Origin: Polyrhizophydium stewartii
Lineage: Eukaryota; Chytridiomycota; Chytridiomycetes; Rhizophydiales
DNA: 20,181 bases
Direction of reading: 5' to 3'
Assembly (NCBI GenBank): GCA_027604665.1
Contig: JADGIZ010000194.1
Location: 1 to 20,181 of the forward strand
Below the pieces are notes generated by a model that ran no database searches, was not told where the DNA came from, and was given only the letters and a program-made list of their open reading frames with translations. A program made the translations under genes and the position numbers. Position 1 is the stretch's first letter. Every line of letters begins with the position of its first letter. Shown here piece after piece: positions 1-8,568 of this stretch.

Positions 1-2016
1 AACTGCGGGCAGATGCCGATGATGGCGCGCGCGGCCGTGTTGTACCGCGGCAGGATCGAGAACGGGCCGATGGTCGCGTGCCCGCCGATGGGCTGCACCA
101 TGCCGATCAGCGTCTTGATGGTTGTTGTCTTGCCGCATCCGTTTGGGCCGAGATACGCAAAGCACTCGTGCTTGCGGATCGCGAGCCACAGGTCGTCGAG
201 CACAGTGAAGCGCTCGGTCTCGCCGGGCATCCACCACCTGGCGCGGTCGCGCGACACAGGCTTGGTGAACTCGACGCGCACGCCCGCCATGCGGATGATG
301 TCCTCGTTGGCCGTCGCCGGGTCGCTGATGCGCTGGATCTCGCGCACGACCTCGGCGTCGATGCTGCCGTCGCCGCCGCCAGCCGCCGCCGCGGGGACCG
401 CGACTGCCGTGCCGTCAAACAGCTCCGAGGTGCTGGCGCGAATGTACTGCTCGCTCGCCGACCCGCCGACCGCATTGGTCGCGCTGCCGTTGTTGCCGCG
501 GCCGAGAATCCAGTTGTTCGTGACGCCGACGAGCGCACCGACAAACGACTTTGTGTTGGTGAGGTCGCGGTAGACGAGCGCCGCGAGGATATATGCATAC
601 AGGAGCGTCTGCGCGACGAATATGAGCGACAGGATCAGGATCGGGTTGCGGCCTGTGTCGGCGAGCGACGCGAGCGTGAATGGCATATTGTTCTGCGCTG
701 CCAATCCGATCTCGCTGAATGCTCGATACAGCCCAAATGTTGGCAGCGCGGCCGAGATGCCATACAGCGCGCCGGTGCTGATCTCGTCGTTGGCCACAAA
801 GTAGACAAAGAAATACGGCACAAAGACCACGATGCTCATGCCGAAGCCGAGCGCCGCGCCGGCCGATGCCTGCGTGCGGAACATGAAGGCGAGGCACATG
901 GACAGCACGATGCAGCACAGCGAGAACGTGAGCATGGGAAGAAACCAGTTGAGGTAGTTGGTGTTGATGAACGACGGGATCTTGAAGAGGTACAGGACCA
1001 GCGAGCTTGCTCCGATGTTGATGAAGAAGATGACGATGTTGATGACAAAGATGCTTGCATAGTACGCGAACGGGTGCAGGCCCATGGTGATGAGGTAGTC
1101 GCGGTGGCCGGCCTCGCGCTCCTCGACGACGGCGGATGCAACAATGCTGATCATCTGGGCAAAGGCTGCAGTGCGGCGCTTGCGGTCAGTGGTGCGCTTC
1201 CGGCCCAGGTTCGGGCACTCACACGCACGGCAACGCACCACTGGCTGCAAAGGGCGGCACGAACGCCGAGCTGATGTCGTATCCAAACTTGTCGCTGGCA
1301 AAGACCGTGAAGAGCGAGTTGAACGACACGGCGCCGGTCTGCTGCAGCAGCGCCTGCTTGGCGTTGTCTGCGACGGCCTCCATGACCGGCGCAATGTCGT
1401 TGAGCCGCGAGCCCGTCACCAACACGTCGTCGACCAGCACAGCGAGCTTGATCGACTGCTTGCCGTCGGCATCTGGCGCAGTGGGCACGGCGTCGGGCAC
1501 CACAATGGCCGCGGGCACCAGCGAGGCGTTGGGCCGGCCGCGATAGAAGTCGATGAGCGACGCCTGGAAGTCCGCCGCCGACGCAAACGGCATCAGCGGC
1601 ATGGCCGGCTTGCCCAGTGCCGCAAACGACGCCTTGAGCGACGCCGTGACGGCCGCCGCCTGCGCGTCGGTTGCCTTGGGCAGCACAAGGCCGACGGCGT
1701 CGACGTCCTTGAGCGCCGACGGGTTGACGAACGGCCGCGAGAACGACGGCATGGCGTCGGCGGACGGGATGACGATGCTCGTGCTGACGAGGGACGCAAT
1801 CGAGATCATGATGACCGGGATCAGGAAGCCTGCGCGCGGGGCGGCGAGGCGGCGAGGTGGTGAGGCGGCGGCGGCAAGGCACGCAGGGGTCAGCAGGCGG
1901 CGGCGAAGCCGTTGCCGGCGGCGTGGCGCACCGGCAATGAGCGACCGGAGCTCGCGGCGGATGAGGGTGCGGCGCATGGCCAGCGCGGCGGCGAGCTGTC
2001 GCCAGAGCGACGGCAT
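1..2016 (-). CDS. ABC-A-type half transporter, 5' part (C-terminus outside window)
   Basis: Membrane ATPase of the ABC-A family, members of which move lipids or sterols across membranes. Exons on the minus strand are 2016-1932, 1829-1239 and 1165 to the window edge; introns of 102 and 73 bp start GTGCG, contain CTGAC and end CAG, and phases agree. The visible 613 residues show a first membrane segment right after intron 1 (FLIPVIMISIASLVST), a long extracytoplasmic loop, a block of hydrophobic segments (about residues 230-440), then the start of one nucleotide-binding domain with Walker A GPNGCGKTT near residue 565 and the Q-loop ICPQ at the cut edge. The start at 2016 is the first Met before the conserved basic segment MRRTLIRREL. 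One membrane domain precedes the ATPase domain, so this is probably a half transporter like its divergent neighbour. Exon 3 is open for 1165 nt with no stop. The transported substrate cannot be told. Confidence 0.9.
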
Positions 2017-2257
2017 GGCGGCGATCCGGACAGGCAGTGGCGAGAGCCGCGACTTGCGGGCCAGACGGGCAAGCGGGCGCCTGCCCTTTTGTGTGCGGGG
2101 GGACCCACGGCCAAGGCGCTGTGCGCCGCCGCCGACAGCCCATTGGGCCACGCACAATGCGCTGGCACCCTGCCGCCCCAGCACCCAAGCACAAAACACT
2201 ACGTCACCGCCGCCCGCCGACACACAAAAGAAAGCTGCCTGCCCGCCCGCCAAGTGC
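2017..2257. promoter_or_regulatory. Shared divergent promoter of the two ABC-A genes
   Basis: The 241 bp between the two start codons must hold both promoters. I see an inverted CCAAT box (ATTGG at 2142-2146) and a CRE-like TACGTCA at 2200-2206. I see no TATA box. Codon third-position bias stops sharply upstream of 2258 on the plus strand, which supports that boundary. Assignment of factors to these sites is inference. Confidence 0.5.
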
Positions 2258-5200
2258 ATGCCGGCCAGCGACGCCGCCGTCCTCCGCATCCACCCGCACC
2301 CGTCCGACTTCACCCTCGTCTCGCAGATGACCACGGCCGACCACGACAAGACGCCGCTCGACACCTTGAGCCAGGACAGCTTCCGCGTCTCGGCGCGCGT
2401 GTCGCTGCGGCGGCAGCTCGCCGCCCTTGTGCGCAAGGAGCTGACCATGAAGGTGGGCCGGCCGCTGGCTGGCATACCTTCGGCAACGGGCAGCCGGAGC
2501 CTCGGGTCCTGACTGCCGAGACCGGCCGGCGCCTCGCCCTGCCGCCGCCGCCACCGCCGCCGCTGACACCAGTGATGGCGCAGCTGCGCGAGCGCACCAG
2601 CACCATCGTCAGCATCGTCACACCCATCTTCATCCTCTTCATTCTGTTCATGCTCAACATCTCGCTCACCAAGGGCATCACTGGTGCGCTGCGCCTGCCT
2701 GTGCCACCGCGGCCGCCATCTCCCGCTGTTCCCATCACCTGCTGTTCCCTGCTTGGCCGCCGGTCTCGCCTCGCGAGGCCCGCTTGGCAGCCGCAGAGTC
2801 CCGCTTGGTCCCTCACCCGGCCCGCTTGGCAGCCGCGAAGGCCCGCTGGGCTGTCGGCTCGCAGAGTCACGGCTCGCAGAGTCACCGGCGCCTCGCTGCA
2901 TCCCATGCTGCATTGTCGCTGACGCCGTGACGCCACACGGCCAGACGTCTCGCCCAAACCCCTTGCAACCCTGTCGTCCAACTGCCCCGCCGGCACCGCC
3001 AAGACCTCATGCGTCAGCCTCGGCTTCACCAACTCGACCAACATCGACGCCGTGCTTGCTGCGCTCGTCGACGTCGTGGCGGCGGCCGAGCCCGAAGCAC
3101 GCATCGTGCCGTTCCCGTCCGTCGACGCGCTCCAGGCCGCTCGCAACGCCGACCCGACCCGCTTCGTGGCCGGCGTGCAGTTCCGCGACCTGTCGAACCT
3201 GACGGCGGCCACCACCACGCCGAGCATTGCATACACCATCTTTGCCAACACAACCATCATCAAGACGTTCCAGGACGTGCGCGCCGACACAGCCGACGCA
3301 TACGTGCGCACCGCCATCCTCAACGTGTTCCGCGCCAAGCAGAACCTGGCGCCGCTGCGGTCGCCGCTCGTCTCTGCGCCTGCGTTCCCGTCCAACGGCA
3401 TGCTGTTCGAGTCGGTGCGCGGCCGCTCCAGCTCGGGCATCTCGGCCATCGTGCCGTTCTACATGATCTTCATGCTGCAGCCGCTGCTGCAGGGCGTCAT
3501 GACCGGCCTCGCCGACGACAAGCTGACCAAGGCAAAGTCGGGCCTGATCATGATGGGCACCAACGAGACCATGTACATGCTCGCCGCCGCGACCGCAAAC
3601 ATGCTGTTTGCCATCGCGACGTCGCTGCTCGTTGTGCTGATTGTCTGCGTCGGCGGCATCATCAAGTACTCGTCGTGGGTGCTGGTGCTCGTGCTCGTTG
3701 TCGAGTATGCGATCTCGCTGGTCCTGATGGGCTGCCTGCTGTCGATCATGTTCTCGAACCCGCGCCAGGTCCGCGCCATGTCCCTGATCCTGATGTTCGT
3801 CTTCCTGGGCGTCTACGGCCTCGGCCTCGCGCTGGTGTGGAAGCAGAACAACCTCGCCGCTGAGCGCGCCATGCAGCTTCTGTCGCCCGTCGCCCTTGCG
3901 CGCGCGCTGGCACTGATCATGGACGCCGAGAACTCTGCGCTCGGCCTGACGACGGCGGCGTGGACGACCGACCCGCGCTTCGCAGCGCCGTTCTACATGA
4001 TTGCCGTCGACTGCGTCATCTACTGGTGCCTGGCGTGGTACTTTGACAAGCTGTTCCCCGGCGAGAACATGGGCACGCCGCAGCCGTGGTACTTCCCCTT
4101 CCGCGCGGACTTCTGGACATCGGCGGCCAAGGGACTCGACCCGTCGACGATCAAGAAGAACCTCCCGCGCGGGTCGTCGCGCTTCATTGAGCCGTTTGAC
4201 GTCAACGGCATCCCGGCGGCCGACCGCGACGTGCTGACGATCTGCGGCGTGACCAAGGACTTCAAGTCGGCCGAGGTCCAGGCCGGCGGGCTCGCGAGCA
4301 AGATCGCGCAGCGCTTCAAGCCGCAGAAGCTCAAGCGCGCGGTCGACGATGTCAGCATCGACCTGCACAGCAACCAGATCCTCGCGCTGCTGGGCCACAA
4401 CGGCGCCGGCAAGACCACGCTGATCTCGATGATCACGGGCATTGTGCAGCCGACGCGCGGCAACATCTACATGCGCGGCACGGGCAACGGCAGCAACACG
4501 GTGCTCGATGCCGCCGACCCAATCACGCTGCCCGTGTGGCGCCAGAGCCTCGGCGTGTGCCCGCAGTTCGACGTGCTGTTTGGCCCGCTGACGGTGCGCG
4601 AGACGCTGCGGCTGTTCATGGGCATCAAGGGCGCCACGGTCGAGGGCCGTGTCGGAGGCGCGCAGCCAAGCAGCCGCAGCTCGCTCGACAACGATTACAT
4701 CGATGCCGTGGCGAGCGACGTCGAGCTGCACAGCAAGCTGGATGCGCACGTCAAGACGCTGTCTGGCGGCATGAAGCGCAAGCTCAGGTGCGTGCTGCGG
4801 CGCGGATGCCTGGGCGGCCCGAGTGTGCTCTGTGCACTGCAGATGTCGAAGCTGACTCTCGGCGCTGCCTGGCCGTGCCCGATGCGCACGCAGTGTCGCG
4901 ATTGCCCTGCTCGGGTCGCCGCGCATCATCCTGCTCGACGAGCCGACGACGGGCATGGACGTTGCCGCGCAGCAGCGCATCTGGTCGCTGATGCGCAGCT
5001 GCAAGAAGAACCGCGTGGTGATCCTGACGACGCACTCGATGGAGGAGGCCGAGGTGCTCGGCGACCGCATTGCGATTGTGTCTGCGGGCTCGCTCAAGAC
5101 GCTCGGATCGTCCATCTTTCTCAAGGATCAGTTTGGCACGGGATACTCGATCGGCTTTGTCAAGAAGCAGGCGGCCGCAGCACGCACCGACTCAGCTGAC

Positions 5201-5581
5201 GCGGCGATCCTCGGCTTTGTGCGCCGATTCTTTGCTGGTGCGTCTGCTGGCCCCTGGCGTGCTCGAGGAGTTGCTTTGCTGGGCGGCTGCTGACTCTGTC
5301 TGGCAAACACACTCGCAGATGCGCATATCGACCCGGCGTCCGTGTCGCCGACCGAGGTGCGGATCTCGCTGCTGCACAGGCAGTCCGACGCCACGCTCGG
5401 CCGCGGCACGTCGGGCGGCGGCGCCATCTCGTTCGGGTCATTCTATGGCGCGCTGCAGTCTGCCGTGTCGACGGGCGAGCTGAGCGCCAACGTCGAGAGC
5501 GTCAACCTGGAGCTCACGACGCTCGAGGAGGTGTTCATGCGCTTCCGCGACGACGAGGCGCTGCTCCAGGAGAGCTCATGA
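2258..5581 (+). CDS. ABC-A-type half transporter, complete (914 aa)
   Basis: Probable lipid exporter or flippase of the ABC-A family in a cell membrane. Exons are 2258-2452, 2584-2683, 2945-4787, 4894-5237 and 5319-5581; they join in frame (2745 nt). Introns are 131, 261, 106 and 81 bp, each with CTGAC and an AG acceptor. The first membrane segment lies at about residues 73-90 and the hydrophobic block at about 250-450. One ATPase domain follows, with Walker A GHNGAGKTT (about residue 582), Q-loop CPQFD, signature LSGGMKRKLS formed across intron 3, Walker B IILLDEPTTGMD and H-loop TTHSMEEAE. After it comes the ABC-A hallmark FGTGYS and a tail ending in TLEEVF. Family members with two halves are about twice as long, so this one should dimerise. 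The start at 2258 was chosen over Met at 2327 because GC-ending codons begin there. It is divergent from a paralogue, suggesting an old inverted duplication. Confidence 0.93.
2779..2885 (+). repeat. Minisatellite inside intron 2 of the ABC-A gene
   Basis: Four imperfect 21-nt units begin at 2779, 2800, 2821 and 2842, each starting CCCGCT. They run into two perfect 15-nt copies of GGCTCGCAGAGTCAC at 2856-2870 and 2871-2885. The tract lies wholly inside the 261-bp intron, the longest one in the window, so expansion of the tract probably explains its length. Confidence 0.8.
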
Positions 5582-5606
5582 ATCCGGCCTGACACTGATG
5601 CGAGTC

Positions 5607-5612
5607 AATAAA
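5607..5612 (+). terminator. Poly(A) signal of the plus-strand ABC-A gene
   Basis: A canonical AATAAA lies 26 nt after the stop codon of the transporter gene. The 213 bp between this stop and the stop of the convergent glycosyltransferase gene must hold both 3' ends. No AATAAA is seen for the minus-strand gene; only a weak AATACA variant is present near 5765. Confidence 0.6.
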
Positions 5613-5794
5613 GCCCGCTGCATTCATGGCGCTTTTGTGCATTTGGGTTGCCACACACGACATTGATGCCCTCTGGCCAGGCGAACGCCTGTCGGCCAGA
5701 TCCGGACAACGAAGATCGCAAAGCAAGCGGGTAGCGTGTGCGTCTCGATGCATCTGACTCTGTATTGCAGCATGAGAAAGAAACGAGATGGGGT

Positions 5795-6997
5795 TCAGAA
5801 CGGCTTTGGCGAGTCGAGCAGCGACGCGACCCACTGCGGCCATGTGAGATAGAAACGAGAGCACACGGGCTCCCACTGCACAGTCTCACCACCGACTGTG
5901 CGGAACACGACGCTGGCGCGGTCCAGCAGCGTGGTGTTGCGCCACCAGCTGCTCTTGGCGAACGATTCCATCCAGTCCTTGCCGTTGCCGTTGAAGTGCA
6001 GAACGCCAGGGACGGTGCCTGTGATCTTGTGCCTGCGGACTCTGCGCGCGGCTGCCTCGGCTGGCTCAAAGTTGACAAAGTCGGGCTGGAGCGTCGTGTC
6101 GTCCTTGGAGAAGTGCATGCTCATCATTGCATCCATCCAGAAATCGAGCTTGATGCCAAAGGCGCCTGCGAGGTAAAGCTCGCCGACGATCTCCTGGTCG
6201 TCGGCCTTGTTTCCGGCGAGCTCGATCTCGGCGACCCTGCGAGCCATCTCCGAGAACAGCGCCGTTGTCGTGCGCGCGTATCCCATCATCGTGCCTGCGT
6301 TGATGAAGTGCGGGATGTTGAGCACGTGCGAGTGCGCCTGATAGACGGTGTTGGGACCCCACGCCCATCGCGGCAGCGGCGAGACAGGGAAGGCTGCATC
6401 GCACCGCTCGTCGGTCATTGGCCAGCAGTTCTTCTCGGCCATGAACAGAATCGATGCGTTCTGGCGCAGAAAGGCGGCGAGCAGCTGTTGCTTTGATGCC
6501 TGGAAGTGCACGTCAAAGCCGTCGTGGAAGAGCACGATGTTCTCGGGTGGGAGCGACTTGAGGAAGGCCAGCGTCGTGACGACCTTTGAGCGGTATCCGC
6601 GCCAGGGGTCACCCCAGCCGATGACCGTCGGGACAAGGCCGTATGCGGCAGCCGAAAGGATTGTGTCGCAGAAGCCCCTGTTGGCCGAAGTGGCGAAGGT
6701 GGCGATTGTGAGGTTCGCGTTCCTTGCGGCGTTCACGACGGTGTGCGCCGGCGGCCGTAATGCCTGGCCGGCGTGTGCGGCAGGCGAGCTGTCGAGCGAC
6801 TCTTGAGTGTGCCGCGAGTGCGAGGTGCGTGCTGTCGTCCGAGCAGAGGCGTCGACACCTGCCGCGCTGCAGTGGTTGACCGACAAGGTCACGATGGGCG
6901 GCGTCGCGGCGAACAGCACAAGCGCGGCGGCGAGCGTGGCGACGAGCACCAGCACGCGCGGCGGCGGCACGCGGCGGCTGGTCATCGAGCCAAGCAT
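5795..6997 (-). CDS. PLOD-type glycosyltransferase, type II membrane protein (400 aa)
   Basis: Probable sugar transferase of the secretory pathway, related to the glycosyltransferase domain of animal procollagen lysyl hydroxylases. It is a single exon. A short basic N-terminus is followed by a membrane anchor at about residues 14-38, then a stem of about 50 residues. The catalytic part begins with LTIATFATSANRGFC near residue 96. It has the acidic metal-binding motif in VLFHDGFDVHF (DGFD about 159-162), FINAGTMMGYA, DDQEIVGELY, and a C-terminal HFNGNGKDW that matches the HGNG-type motif of the family. No iron/oxoglutarate hydroxylase domain follows, so it should only glycosylate. The acceptor is unknown; collagen-like repeats or lysine hydroxylation are not implied by the window. 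Met1 and Met5 are both possible starts. Confidence 0.85.
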   Translation of the reverse strand: MLGSMTSRRVPPPRVLVLVATLAAALVLFAATPPIVTLSVNHCSAAGVDASARTTARTSHSRHTQESLDSSPAAHAGQALRPPAHTVVNAARNANLTIATFATSANRGFCDTILSAAAYGLVPTVIGWGDPWRGYRSKVVTTLAFLKSLPPENIVLFHDGFDVHFQASKQQLLAAFLRQNASILFMAEKNCWPMTDERCDAAFPVSPLPRWAWGPNTVYQAHSHVLNIPHFINAGTMMGYARTTTALFSEMARRVAEIELAGNKADDQEIVGELYLAGAFGIKLDFWMDAMMSMHFSKDDTTLQPDFVNFEPAEAAARRVRRHKITGTVPGVLHFNGNGKDWMESFAKSSWWRNTTLLDRASVVFRTVGGETVQWEPVCSRFYLTWPQWVASLLDSPKPF

Positions 6998-7040
6998 GTC
7001 TGGCCGTGGTTTGGGCGTGCGGATCGTGGCGGACTCGCGA

Positions 7041-7050
7041 TCCTTATATC
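7041..7050 (-). promoter_or_regulatory. TATA-like box of the glycosyltransferase gene
   Basis: On the minus strand this reads GATATAAGGA, 44 nt upstream of the start codon at 6997. It is one of the few A/T-rich words in a very GC-rich stretch. The spacing would place transcription start close to the start codon. Confidence 0.45.
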
Positions 7051-7200
7051 CAAACTTGCTGCGGAATCACGGAATGCCCACTCTGCGGGAGACAGATGGC
7101 GGCACGCGATTGGCTGGGCCGCCGCCTTCCCACTGGCCAGGGGTGCGGCCGGCGGCATCCGCTGGTCGCTCGGGGCTGTCCGTGTGGGCGAGAGGCTGGT

Positions 7201-7331
7201 CACAAGACCGTGGCCGACAGCGAGGCGGGAGTGCCGGGACCGACCCACGAAGGGCAGCCGAGGGATGTGAAGTCAATCCCACTCCCCGAGGGGAGCAGGG
7301 CGCGCACAAGACCGTACCGTGGCCGACAGCG
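7201..7331 (+). repeat. Spaced direct repeat, 22 bp
   Basis: CACAAGACCG followed by TGGCCGACAGCG at 7201-7222 recurs at 7305-7331, the second copy carrying a 5-bp insertion that duplicates ACCGT. The copies are 104 bp apart. Confidence 0.7.
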
Positions 7332-8317
7332 CAACGCTGTCTGGGACCACTGCGGCCTCGCGCGGCGTCGTCTCCTGGGCGGGGCTGATCTCCGAGATGA
7401 AGGACACTGGCGTCTTTGTCCTCGAGATCAGCCTCGCTCACTGCAGCCAGTCACTGCGAGGTCAACAGGCAGGTGCGCGGCTGCCGTTCGCTTCGCATGC
7501 GGAGTCCGTGGGCCGCAACGGAAACAAGTCCTGGAGCGCACAGGTCAAGACTGGCTTGCGCACAGTCGCTGGGGTGACCGACAGCCGCCTCATGGCCGCC
7601 TGCCCGCTGCAGACGCCACCACCACAGCAGCAGCAGCGTCATCAGCGTCGACTCCCCCTCGGACTCTGCCGTCACATCGCACTCGTCGCACTCTCTGTCT
7701 GTCAATCTGCATCAAGAGCACTCGCCCATGTCCGACGCCGGCCCCAACAGAACAGACGCCATCCGCCTCTCAGAGATCCCCACGAGCCGACTCAGCGAAT
7801 CCTTCTCACACACGACCGCAGGCTCCGCATCCAACACCGACACCGACATTTCGAGTCAGTCCCGTCCGCCGAGCCGTCTCCCGTCACCACATTGGTCCGC
7901 CGCATCCACAAGCTGCCTCTCTGGTGAGGGTGATCTTGGTGGTGCGACGATGGATTGATATGCTCGCGCCGCCGATGGACCATTCTTTCGCATGCATTTG
8001 GCGATCAAATGCAAGTGCATGATTGGCGATACAAGATGGCCGAGATGCCGCGTATGTTGGTGGCGCCAGTGGAGAGGGTTGAAGAGCCGTGCATCCGCCG
8101 CGGCAGCTGCGGCCTCTGACACAGATCGAGACTGCCGTGCGCAAGACCTCGCATTGTGAAAGCAGATTTCGCTGGACACGCACTCCATCCAGCCGACTGT
8201 GACACACGACTGATTCTGATCATGTTCATTCACATCTTAAGTGGCTCGTGGCCTTCCGTACTCAGCTGGCGGGCCTTGGGGCCTGCCGTCCTAATGGCGC
8301 AGTCAGAGTCGGTCGTC

Positions 8318-8372
8318 AAGAAAGTCAAGAAGAAGAAAGGAAGAAGAAAGGAAGAAGAAGAACAAAAAGGAG
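8318..8372 (+). repeat. Purine (GAA/GGAA) tract
   Basis: About 55 nt almost entirely of A and G, built from AAGAAG and AAAGGAAG words. It lies about 200 bp beyond the 3' end of the minus-strand orphan gene, so transcripts of that gene would read it as pyrimidines. It could form triplex DNA; function unknown. Confidence 0.7.
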
Positions 8373-8568
8373 CGTGGGCATGGGGGTGTGTGTGTGGATC
8401 GGAGCTGGCAGCTGCGCGTGAATAGGAACCGTGGGACACCGCTGCGGGTCGTCGCTGCACTCGAGTGGGATGCTGCCGTCTTCGCGCGTCCAAAATGTTG
8501 CCGGTGAACCAGGTGTTCGTGGCGCTTTGGCGCCATCGTTTTCGTCCGGAGCGGCCCGATGCTGCTCA

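Larger units (their letters stand above)
7051..8568. other. 1.5-kb stretch without a convincing gene
   Basis: No open frame here resembles a family I know. Two plus-strand pieces look weakly coding. The frame through about 7320-7450 has GC-ending codons but no ATG at its start. The frame from 7578, with Met at 7728, is Ser/Thr-rich like a disordered regulatory N-terminus. The bias then shifts to another frame that stops at 7927. I could not join these pieces with splice sites that keep phase. The stretch may hold a fast-evolving gene, a decayed one, or only regulatory DNA for the flanking genes. Confidence 0.4.

Noticed and set aside
78..1274. 398-codon plus-strand frame over the left ABC-A gene
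   Set aside because: It is the antisense shadow of the transporter exons; GC-rich codon bias opens extra frames. The minus-strand product has clear membrane and Walker A features.
3007..5124. 705-codon minus-strand frame across the second ABC-A gene
   Set aside because: Arg/His/Asp-rich low-complexity product with no domain, antisense to the conserved exon 3.
8300..8425. Lys/Glu-rich small protein on the plus strand (8156-8425 frame)
   Set aside because: The composition comes from the purine tract alone; no coding bias outside it.
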